From Limisphaerales bacterium (lineage in GTDB: Bacteria > Verrucomicrobiota > Verrucomicrobiia > Limisphaerales > UBA11358), in NCBI GenBank assembly GCA_027451565.1, contig DAIDJC010000030.1, positions 1 through 18,571 of the forward strand: a stretch of DNA of 18,571 nucleotides. The letters run 5' to 3'. Below, in pieces: positions 7,645 to 14,150 of this stretch; position 1 is the stretch's first letter, and each line of letters opens with the position of its first letter. The position numbers were made by a program, and so were the translations under genes. The notes under the pieces are model-generated. The model was not told the DNA's origin. It searched no databases and saw nothing but the letters and a program-made list of their open reading frames with translations.

Positions 7645-7671
7645 GAATCGGCATTTGAGCCGACCTAATTG
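7645..7671 (-). promoter_or_regulatory. Weak sigma-28-like site or hairpin upstream of fliD
   Basis: The minus strand reads CAATTAGG, 11 bp, GCCGATTC. The -10 matches the FliA consensus at 6 of 8 positions but the -35 is poor. The same bases form a perfect inverted repeat TCGGC-TCAAAT-GCCGA (7663-7648), which resembles the spacer and -10 of the flgM promoter. It lies upstream of the flagellin terminator, so any transcript from here would have to pass that hairpin. Confidence 0.3.
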
Positions 7672-7680
7672 TCTAACGGT

Positions 7681-8490
7681 TCAGCCGATCAACTTCAGCG
7701 CGATCTGCGGAATGGCATTGGCTTGGGCCAGCATCGCCGTACCGGTCTGCACCAGGATGTTTTCCTTGGCGTAGTTACTGCTTTCCGTCGCCACGTTCAC
7801 ATCCATGATGGCGCTGTTTGCCGCCGCGAGGTTGTTATTTAGCGTAGCCAGTTGCCCGCTGTAATCATTCAAGGTTTCCTGGCTGGCACCCAGAGTTGCA
7901 CTTAAAACGCCGATTTGCGTGATGGCACTATTCACGGCCGTTTCTGCCGTGGACGCCCCGGCTACCGTGCTGATATCTTGCGTGGCCAGCGAGGAGAAGG
8001 TGGCAGAGGTCAAATCCACACCGGACATGGAAAAGGTGCCGCCATTGCTATCAATCGTGACACTTAAGGCGGAGCCGTTAAACAAACTCACACCATTGAA
8101 GTTTTCCGTGGACACGTTGTTGACATAGCTCGCCAATGTGCTGAATTCCTGCTGGTACAGGGACCGATCAGCGTTTGATTTGGTGACGTCTTGCGCCTGA
8201 ACCGAGAGCTCGCTCATGCGGTCCAGCGCGCTGGTGACCTGGGTCAAATACCCGTTTTGGGTCTGGCTGAAAGAAATGGCATCCGAGATATTATTGGAGG
8301 CCGCAGTGTTTTCACCTTGTTGAGACACCAGGCTCAGAGACACCGCATAACCAGCGCTGTCCTGTCCGGGGGATGTGATTTGATTTCCAGACGACAACCG
8401 CATCAGCGACTGTTGCAACGCCGAGTTGGACTGGCTTAGCAGCGTGGCTGTATCCATCGCCGCCGTATTTGTATTAACAACTATTCCCAT
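7681..8490 (-). CDS. fliC: Flagellin (short, D0/D1 only)
   Basis: This is the filament subunit, exported by the flagellar type III system. The 269-residue product begins with the classic coiled-coil region (VVNTNTAAMDT, then SALQQSLMRLSSGNQITSPGQDSAGYA, about 23-49). It ends with the conserved segment running from ESSNYAKENILVQTGTAMLA (about 237-256) through QANAIPQIALKLIG to the stop. Only about 60 residues (roughly 120-180) lie between the two helical parts, so the outer D2/D3 domains are absent. The D1 segment LDRMSELSVQA keeps the R..EL pattern of flagellins recognised by TLR5 in animals, but recognition cannot be judged here. The gene has its own sigma-28 promoter, a 130-nt leader and a terminator. 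The start is the ATG at 8490. Confidence 0.97.
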   Translation of the reverse strand: MGIVVNTNTAAMDTATLLSQSNSALQQSLMRLSSGNQITSPGQDSAGYAVSLSLVSQQGENTAASNNISDAISFSQTQNGYLTQVTSALDRMSELSVQAQDVTKSNADRSLYQQEFSTLASYVNNVSTENFNGVSLFNGSALSVTIDSNGGTFSMSGVDLTSATFSSLATQDISTVAGASTAETAVNSAITQIGVLSATLGASQETLNDYSGQLATLNNNLAAANSAIMDVNVATESSNYAKENILVQTGTAMLAQANAIPQIALKLIG

Positions 8491-8620
8491 ATGTACTCTT
8501 TCCGTGAGTTGCCCGTTTTAAGGGCTTGTTTTCTACGCAACATCCATGTTGCGCGATGAGATTTTTTCCAGGCACCCATCAATTTCCTGCCGACAGTTGG
8601 TGGTCGTCGAACACCATTTG
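8491..8620 (-). promoter_or_regulatory. Flagellin mRNA leader with hairpins and GGA (CsrA-like) sites
   Basis: The predicted leader between the sigma-28 start site and the ATG is about 130 nt. It contains an 8-bp perfect inverted repeat, CGCAACAT/ATGTTGCG (8553-8536), which folds with a GGA in its loop and reads ACAUGGAUGU, close to the CsrA SELEX consensus. A second small hairpin is GCCC/GGGC (8525-8511). Further GGA trinucleotides lie at 8587-8585, 8569-8567 and 8503-8501. The last is in CACGGAAAGAG, immediately before the start codon and overlapping the probable ribosome-binding site. Confidence 0.55.
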
Positions 8621-8626
8621 CACTTA

Positions 8627-8653
8627 TTATCGGCAACGTTGGGTGAGACTTGA
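8627..8653 (-). promoter_or_regulatory. Sigma-28 (FliA) promoter of the flagellin gene
   Basis: The minus strand reads TCAAGTCT (8653-8646), an 11-bp spacer, then GCCGATAA (8634-8627). The -10 is identical to the FliA consensus and the -35 matches 6 of 8 positions. The predicted transcription start is near 8620. Confidence 0.88.
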
Positions 8654-8881
8654 GGGAATTCTATCTTTTTTGAAACATGCGGCTGCAATCACCCATTTTT
8701 GACGACTTTTAAAATTTGTGTTATCGCTTACAGATAAATAGGTTATGTTATTTTAGACCACAGAATACACCCGTTCACCGGACATGGCTCATGGGTTGAG
8801 TTGAGGCGGTTTTTAACGGGTTAAAGTGGTTTTTAAACCTCTCGCTGCAAGGTTTTCCCATGAAACACGCATGAAGCCAGC
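8654..8881. other. Gene-free AT-rich spacer between divergent genes
   Basis: No convincing open frame is seen. The stretch 8660-8760 is AT-rich. It holds an inverted repeat TTATC-gcttaca-GATAA (8721-8737) that could be an operator. At 8809-8834 a GGTTTTTAA string is repeated, and the second copy forms a near-palindrome (GGTTTTTAAACC). None of these can be assigned a function from sequence. Confidence 0.4.
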
Positions 8882-8910
8882 TTGACAGCAATAGCCGCAC
8901 ACTTTTGAAT
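8882..8910 (+). promoter_or_regulatory. Candidate sigma-70 promoter for the FAD oxidase, possibly giving a leaderless mRNA
   Basis: A perfect -35 TTGACA (8882-8887) is followed after 17 bp by TTGAAT (8905-8910, 4 of 6 matches to TATAAT). Transcription would begin at about 8916-8918, on top of the preferred ATG at 8917. No Shine-Dalgarno sequence precedes that ATG, which fits a leaderless message. Confidence 0.4.
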
Positions 8911-8916
8911 GCGCGG

Positions 8917-10308
8917 ATGTCCAAGCGATCCGTTTGGTTGCGGAAACTCGAGCGCCTTTTGCCCGGGGAAATGGAACTGGCTCCTGCTGTCCTGGAGAAA
9001 TATTCCGGCGACAAATGGTTTGCCACCCATCAACCCGAGGCGGTGGCTTTGCCACGAAACACGGCAAGCGTGAGCCGCATTTTAAAATTTGCCAATGAGC
9101 ATGGAATCCCCGTCACGCCACGCGGGGCCGCCCATGGCTATGTGGGCGGATGTGTGCCCATGCAGGGAGGCATTGCCCTGTCACTGGAAAGGATGGACCG
9201 GATCCTGGAAATCAACCGCCGGGACTTTGCCGCCGTGGTCCAGCCGTTTGTGAACACGGAGACGTTTCAAAGAGAGGTGGAGCGGCGCGGTTTATTTTAT
9301 CCGCCGGACCCCGCCAGCCGCGCCAACAACTCGCTGGGGGGCAATATTGCCACCAACGCCGGCGGCCCAAGATGCCTGAAATACGGCGTCACCAGGGATT
9401 ATGTGCTTGGCCTGGAAGTGGTCCTTGCCAATGGCAGCATTACAAGGCTGGGCGGGCGCACGCATAAAAATAAAACAGGATTCGACCTGCACCGCCTGTT
9501 TGTGGGATCCGAGGGTCTTTTGGGGGTGATCACCGAAGCCACATTGAAGTTGCTTCCCCGGCCGCCCTTTCGGGCCAACCTGGCGGCGGGCTTTCCTTCG
9601 ATGACATCCGCCGTGAAGGCCCTCCAGTCTGTTTTTTCCGCCGGGTTTTTGCCCTGCGCCCTGGAGTTGGCAGACGAATTCACGCTGGCGGCGGCGGCCA
9701 AACGAACCGGAAGCCGGCGCCTGCTGGGATGCGGGGCCCACCTGATCTGCGAACTGGATGGACAGGAAAAATCCGTGCGGGGCGAGATCCGGGAGTTGGA
9801 ACGGATCATCCGTGGATCGAAGCCGTCTTTTGTGGACCGGGGATTGGGCGCAGCGGCGTGTGAAACGGTATGGAAGATTCGCCGGGAGTTTTCCTATGCG
9901 CTGAGGGATACGGGGCTGACCAAGCTAAACGAGGATGTCGTGGTGCCCCGAAGCAAACTGGCGGGATTATTTCGATTCGCAGCGCAACTGCAAAAGCGCC
10001 ATGGATTGCAATTGGCCTGCTTTGGCCATGCCGGGGATGGTAACATCCATGTGAATGTAATGGTGGATTTGAACCGTGAAGGGGCCTCAAAACAATCTGA
10101 AGCCTGCCTGGACGATTTATTTCAATGGGTGATCGCGTCTGGCGGCGCCATAACCGGGGAACATGGCGTGGGTCTGGCCAAGAAACGGTGGTGGCCCATG
10201 GCAGTTTCGGCAGAGGCCCAAGCGCTGCACCTGACCGTCAAAAACGCCCTGGACCCCAATGGCATTTTGAATCCGGGCAAATTTTTGGATTCCAATCTCA
10301 AGAAATGA
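8917..10308 (+). CDS. FAD-linked oxidase/dehydrogenase, GlcD/D-lactate dehydrogenase family
   Basis: The gene encodes a soluble flavoprotein of the VAO/PCMH fold that oxidises a 2-hydroxy acid such as glycolate or D-lactate; the exact substrate is unknown. The FAD-binding domain covers about 40-215 (PRGAAHGYVGG, 68-78; NNSLGGNIATNAGG, 137-150; VGSEGLLGVITEATLKLLP, 196-214). The C-terminal domain has the family's GHAGDGNIHVN (370-380), GAITGEHGVGLAKK (410-423) and DPNGILNPGK (446-455). Numbering is from the ATG at 8917, giving 463 residues. A TTG at 8905 would add four residues but overlaps the candidate -10. Length fits stand-alone GlcD, and no C-terminal Fe-S cluster domain is present. It is the only complete plus-strand gene here and is not obviously linked to either flanking cluster. 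Confidence 0.92.
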   Translation: MSKRSVWLRKLERLLPGEMELAPAVLEKYSGDKWFATHQPEAVALPRNTASVSRILKFANEHGIPVTPRGAAHGYVGGCVPMQGGIALSLERMDRILEINRRDFAAVVQPFVNTETFQREVERRGLFYPPDPASRANNSLGGNIATNAGGPRCLKYGVTRDYVLGLEVVLANGSITRLGGRTHKNKTGFDLHRLFVGSEGLLGVITEATLKLLPRPPFRANLAAGFPSMTSAVKALQSVFSAGFLPCALELADEFTLAAAAKRTGSRRLLGCGAHLICELDGQEKSVRGEIRELERIIRGSKPSFVDRGLGAAACETVWKIRREFSYALRDTGLTKLNEDVVVPRSKLAGLFRFAAQLQKRHGLQLACFGHAGDGNIHVNVMVDLNREGASKQSEACLDDLFQWVIASGGAITGEHGVGLAKKRWWPMAVSAEAQALHLTVKNALDPNGILNPGKFLDSNLKK

Positions 10309-10350
10309 TTTTGGGCGTCATATAACTTTTGGGAGATTTCTCAAACGCCC

Positions 10351-10380
10351 GCAAAAAAAGCCAACTCAAGACGAGTTGGC
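10351..10380 (-). terminator. Rho-independent terminator of the polysaccharide cluster
   Basis: On the minus strand GCCAACTC, loop GTCTT, GAGTTGGC (10380-10360, perfect 8-bp stem) is followed by seven T residues (10359-10353). It lies about 30 nt after the TPR gene's stop. The plus-strand transcript of the oxidase meets the same stem, but only A residues follow on the useful side there. Confidence 0.93.
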
Positions 10381-10402
10381 TGGAAACCGACAGTTTAATG
10401 GA

Positions 10403-10419
10403 AAACCCCTCAGGGGTTT
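10403..10419 (-). terminator. Hairpin whose loop is the TPR gene stop codon
   Basis: The minus strand reads AAACCCC-TGA-GGGGTTT followed by one more T and CC. The 7-bp stem brackets exactly the TGA stop of the TPR gene. With the stronger terminator about 25 nt downstream it makes a tandem pair. It might act as a weak terminator or as a 3' end stabiliser. Confidence 0.55.
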
Positions 10420-12071
10420 AGGCCAAATAATTTCCGTTCTTCAGGCAGCAGATGGGTGTTCAATGCGGCGCGCGCCAGGTATTCATGGGCCATTTTCTCA
10501 TGGCCATTGGCCCGCAAAACGAGGCCGTAATAGCCCGCCACACCGGTATCGGAAAGCGATTTGACATCAAATGGCGCAAACACCCTCAATGCATCGGCCG
10601 GCCGGTTCTGCTCGTAAAGAGAGAAGGCGTAGGTGGACGCATAAGAGATATTGGTTGGCTCCATGTCGTAAACCTGGCGGGAAAGGTCGAACGGTTTCAA
10701 CGCGGTTTCATTCAACAACAGGGCGGTCATGGCCAGGTTGTTTTTGGCCTGCAAATCGTTGGGGTCCTGCTCCACCTGCTGCTCGAAGAGGTTCATCAAT
10801 TCACGCGTGCGCCCGCCGGCCTCAAGGTTTTTCATCATGAGAGGCACGGCCCACTTGGCTTCGGGATGATGCTTTAAGATGGAGGATAGCAGGTCTGTCT
10901 GTTCTGCGGTCCATTTCCATTCCATGGTTAGCTGGAGGAGAACCGTCAGGTTTTTAAGCCCCACACCGGCACCCTGCACGGCCTTGGCCCATTCGTCATT
11001 CATGGAATCGGTCAATTGTTCGCCGTAAAATGCCCTGGCGAGAAGGGCATGGCGCATGAAATCCACGATTTGCCAATTCTGTGCCTGGAGGGATTGTTGC
11101 AGTCCGGACCAATCATGCAGCGCCAAGCGGCATTCGGCTGACAGCATGGCCACCGGCTGGTTGGTTTGCAACATGCGGGGCAGCCGGGTGAGCCAGTCCA
11201 GGGGGCGGTCTGCCGGAAGATGCCCTATTTCCCATTGGGCCAGGGAATTGATCAAATCCACGTTTTTACCAGCGGCAGTCTCTGCGCTGACCAGGGCGGG
11301 GCTCAAGCCCGGATCCGAGGCGCGCTGCAACAGGTCCAGTTGGAGGATGCGGTCGGAGAAGGATGAATCCGGCTCGGCCAGCAATTTCCTGGAGAGCGCC
11401 AGCGCGGAGCGCATTTTTGAATGGACGTAATCATCGGCGATCAACTCCCGCATGGCGCGGCATCGGTATGAGGCGTTTGTTCCCACTGCAAAGGCGTTTA
11501 GCTGCTGCACCGCCTCGGCCACGGACAACTGATTGGTACTGTGCAGGCGGATGACCGCCAGATTCAATCGGGGCGCCTCGCTAGCGGGGTCCAGACGGGT
11601 GGCGGCGGAAAAAGCCGCCTCGGCTGCCATCGGTTCACGCAGTGCGATGTCAAGAACGCCGATTGCATTTTGGTATTGGGCGGTGTTCTGGCCGGATGCC
11701 GGGATCTGGTTCAGGGCATTGGTGGCAATACTGAGATTATGCACACCCAGGGCCACCATGGCCAAAGCCACGCGGTCCTCGGTCGAGTTGGGGTCCAAAT
11801 CCACCACGCGCTGGCGCCATTGCAGCTCATTCATGCGAGGGTCGCCCGCCGCCAGGTCAGCCATCAGGCGGGTGGCCTCCACATTGCGTTTGTCCAGGTG
11901 GAGAACCTCCGAGAGGCTTAATCGCGCCTCGTTGAATTGGTTATGGGCGATGAATTGGCGGGACATCCGCATCAATCCCTCCTCCTTTGACCTTGAATAG
12001 CTCATGAAGGCCACGTAACCGACCAACAAAGCCAAGGTGGAAGCCAGACCGATGGCAAAAAGTTTTTTCAT
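10410..12071 (-). CDS. Membrane-anchored TPR-repeat protein of the polysaccharide cluster
   Basis: The 553-residue product has an N-terminal membrane anchor (about 4-23, LFAIGLASTLALLVGYVAF) after MKK, with the rest presumably on the periplasmic side. Tetratricopeptide-like helical pairs are visible at about 35-115 (SRQFIAHNQFNEARLSLSEVLHLDKRN) and 130-200 (AAFSAATRLDPASEAPRLNLAV), and again near the C-terminus, about 425-545 (EQDPNDLQAKNNLAMTALLL). The middle is helical but divergent. No enzyme motif is present. TPR proteins in exopolysaccharide loci usually scaffold assembly or export complexes, which is the inferred role here. It starts 58 bp after the WecA-like gene and is the last gene before two terminator hairpins. 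Confidence 0.85.
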   Translation of the reverse strand: MKKLFAIGLASTLALLVGYVAFMSYSRSKEEGLMRMSRQFIAHNQFNEARLSLSEVLHLDKRNVEATRLMADLAAGDPRMNELQWRQRVVDLDPNSTEDRVALAMVALGVHNLSIATNALNQIPASGQNTAQYQNAIGVLDIALREPMAAEAAFSAATRLDPASEAPRLNLAVIRLHSTNQLSVAEAVQQLNAFAVGTNASYRCRAMRELIADDYVHSKMRSALALSRKLLAEPDSSFSDRILQLDLLQRASDPGLSPALVSAETAAGKNVDLINSLAQWEIGHLPADRPLDWLTRLPRMLQTNQPVAMLSAECRLALHDWSGLQQSLQAQNWQIVDFMRHALLARAFYGEQLTDSMNDEWAKAVQGAGVGLKNLTVLLQLTMEWKWTAEQTDLLSSILKHHPEAKWAVPLMMKNLEAGGRTRELMNLFEQQVEQDPNDLQAKNNLAMTALLLNETALKPFDLSRQVYDMEPTNISYASTYAFSLYEQNRPADALRVFAPFDVKSLSDTGVAGYYGLVLRANGHEKMAHEYLARAALNTHLLPEERKLFGLNP

Positions 12072-12129
12072 TTTTTAGTTTTTCATCCCCAAACCAAAAC
12101 CTTTCGTTTAAACAGCCACTGAAAAACCG

Positions 12130-14076
12130 CTACTTCAAACTGCCTTCCGCCAAGGCTTTGGATTCTTTGGCGTCGGGGCTTTCCGCGGGAGCCCGGCCAA
12201 GGGTGATGATCTGTTCCCCGCTGGTCCACTCGCGCAGTTCCAAACCATGCTCAAGGCATGTTTGGCGCACTGCGGCGCTGGATTCCGGGGTTAAATCAGC
12301 CGTCACCACGATGGCGTTGATGCCATGCCTGGCGATCAAGGCGGCAAAATCCCCGCGTCCGCCCAGGACCGGATAACCATACACCCATCGCCCATGGAGA
12401 GTCGAGTCATCATCAACCAATCCCACGATGGATTGGCCGGAGGATGTTTCCGCATTGGCAAAGCTGAGGTACCGCAACCAAAGCCAGCAGCGGGAGCCGG
12501 CACCATAAACCAAGATGCGGCGACGCCCCGCCTTGGCGGAGTCCCCGAAACGGGACCAGCCGACCAACTCCTCGACGACCCGGTAAAATACGCGCAGGGC
12601 CAGGATGGCGGGCTGGCCAATTGCAAAAATGCAGAGAGCCACGAGCAGGATTTTCTGGTACTGGTTGTCCGGGTAAATCAGGAGCGCCAGGCCCAGGCTC
12701 AGCATCAGCCCCAGGACCAGGGTCAGGAAAAGAATGAGCACATCCCGCAACCGCGCGCGGCTCCAAATGGTGATGTAGGTGCGGGAAGCAGCCAGCAGGG
12801 CGAAGGTGGGTGTAAGCCAAATGGGAAGGTTGACGAACCAATCATACCAAAAATCCGGGGTATAGGTTTCGGTCAAAAATTTGGCCACCAAAACTGCCAT
12901 GCTCATCCAGCCCATGTCCCAGGCGGGATAGGCCAGCGCCTTGAAAGTAATGGGCGTGGGGCGGCGCAGGCCACGCATCAGGGCATTTCCAGTATCCCGC
13001 AGCTCAATGATGGCCAAATGCCTCAACAACACATAAGCGCCCGCCAGGAAGGCGATCAAAAAGATGCCCGCGGCGTGGGATTCAAACATGGTCACCATCA
13101 GGCCAAAAACCACCAAGGCGATATTGCCGACGCAGAGGACCATGGCCACACGGCGGGTGCTGAGGCCGGATTTGAGCAGGCGATGGTGGAGGTGATCCAG
13201 GTCCGGCTGCATGATCCCTGATTTTCCGCGATTTGAGCCTTCAGGACCGTCCGACACCCAGAGGCTGCGCACAGACCGGCGCCAGATAGCCAGCATGGTG
13301 TCATAAATGGGCACGCCCAAAACCAGCATGGGGATGGCGAGCGAGAGGAGGAAGGTGTTTTTGGTGCAGGTATCCAGGGAAATGACGCCGAGCATGAAAC
13401 CCAGGAACATGCTCCCGGTATCGCCCAGGAAAATGCTGGCCGGATGGAGGTTGTAGCGTAGAAAGGCCAGGCACGCGCCTATCAAACCCATCAGCACCAT
13501 CACATTACCGGGCATCCGGCCCAGGATGAAGACGCCGCACAGGCCCACTGCGGAGATGCACGCCAACCCGGAGGCCAAGCCATCCAAGCCATCAATCAGG
13601 TTGAATGCATTGATCACCGCCAGGAGCCATAAAACCACCACGATATGATCCAGCCAAACCGGCAAATGCAGCCCGAAAAAATCTCCAAATTGTGTTCCTG
13701 AATACGTCATGAGGAGGGCCGCGCCCGCCTGGCCGGCCAGCTTGATGATCGGGCGCATACCCCGCACGTCATCAACCACGCCCACCACCAGCAGAACCAG
13801 GGAAGCCGCCACGAAATGCCGCCACCAATGAACGCTCAGGTTGCCCGCCACATCGGGCCAGGGGAAACACATGGCCACAAGACAGGCCACATGCACGCCT
13901 ATCACGATGGCCAGGCCGCCGCCCCGGGCCGTGGGTTGTTTGTGAGGCCGCCGGGCATTGGGCAGGTCCACGACCCCATACCGGCGGGCCAATGCCCGGA
14001 CAAGGGGGGTGAGAAAATACACCACCACAAACCCGGTCAAAAACACCGCCACATATTTGTTAAACGATCCGAACAC
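12130..14076 (-). CDS. WecA/TagO-type polyprenyl-phosphate sugar-1-phosphate transferase fused to a membrane plus CoA_binding_3-like Rossmann module
   Basis: The N-terminal half (about 1-350, roughly ten membrane segments) is a PNPT enzyme. It transfers a HexNAc-1-phosphate, or similar, from UDP-sugar to undecaprenyl phosphate, the priming step of glycan assembly. The family motifs are intact: Asp102-Asp103 in VGVVDDVRG, NLIDGLDGLASG (159-170), GDTGSMFLGF (218-227) and the HLHHRL loop (295-300). A second hydrophobic region (about 385-500) and a soluble Rossmann domain follow, with VYGAG (523-527) and VGLVDDD (551-557). This resembles the N-terminal half of WbpM/CapD or the CoA_binding_3 part of WbaP-like proteins, without the SDR or transferase domain. 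Stand-alone WecA is only about 340-370 residues. The start is a GTG at 14076, with an AT-rich 59-bp gap upstream. Confidence 0.9.
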   Translation of the reverse strand: MFGSFNKYVAVFLTGFVVVYFLTPLVRALARRYGVVDLPNARRPHKQPTARGGGLAIVIGVHVACLVAMCFPWPDVAGNLSVHWWRHFVAASLVLLVVGVVDDVRGMRPIIKLAGQAGAALLMTYSGTQFGDFFGLHLPVWLDHIVVVLWLLAVINAFNLIDGLDGLASGLACISAVGLCGVFILGRMPGNVMVLMGLIGACLAFLRYNLHPASIFLGDTGSMFLGFMLGVISLDTCTKNTFLLSLAIPMLVLGVPIYDTMLAIWRRSVRSLWVSDGPEGSNRGKSGIMQPDLDHLHHRLLKSGLSTRRVAMVLCVGNIALVVFGLMVTMFESHAAGIFLIAFLAGAYVLLRHLAIIELRDTGNALMRGLRRPTPITFKALAYPAWDMGWMSMAVLVAKFLTETYTPDFWYDWFVNLPIWLTPTFALLAASRTYITIWSRARLRDVLILFLTLVLGLMLSLGLALLIYPDNQYQKILLVALCIFAIGQPAILALRVFYRVVEELVGWSRFGDSAKAGRRRILVYGAGSRCWLWLRYLSFANAETSSGQSIVGLVDDDSTLHGRWVYGYPVLGGRGDFAALIARHGINAIVVTADLTPESSAAVRQTCLEHGLELREWTSGEQIITLGRAPAESPDAKESKALAEGSLK

Positions 14077-14122
14077 TCTAATAGTTTTAAATGTTAATTA
14101 CTTACGTTAAACAGTTTACTTT

Positions 14123-14150
14123 AAAAAACAGGAAATCATGATCCATGATT
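14123..14150 (-). terminator. Weak hairpin with T-run after the middle glycosyltransferase gene
   Basis: On the minus strand AATCATG-GAT-CATGATT (14150-14134, 7-bp AT-rich stem containing the gene's TGA stop) is followed by TCCTG and six T residues (14128-14123). It may attenuate transcription into the WecA-like gene. The low stem stability makes this uncertain. Confidence 0.4.

Noticed and set aside
7247..7654. Minus-strand frame of 135 codons overlapping the fliD start
   Set aside because: It shares DNA with the fliD N-terminus in another frame and crosses the terminator hairpin; the composition is shadow-like.
8721..8737. Inverted repeat TTATC-N7-GATAA as a flagellin operator
   Set aside because: It lies about 70 bp upstream of the sigma-28 -35 in AT-rich DNA, where such short repeats arise easily; no second copy seen.
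10313..10350. GGGCGT / ACGCCC pair as a terminator for the FAD oxidase
   Set aside because: The 26-base loop is long and no T-run follows on the plus strand.
12325..13221. Plus-strand open frame of 298 codons
   Set aside because: Antisense to the WecA-like gene. Its Gln/Gly/His-rich product mirrors hydrophobic codons on the other strand.
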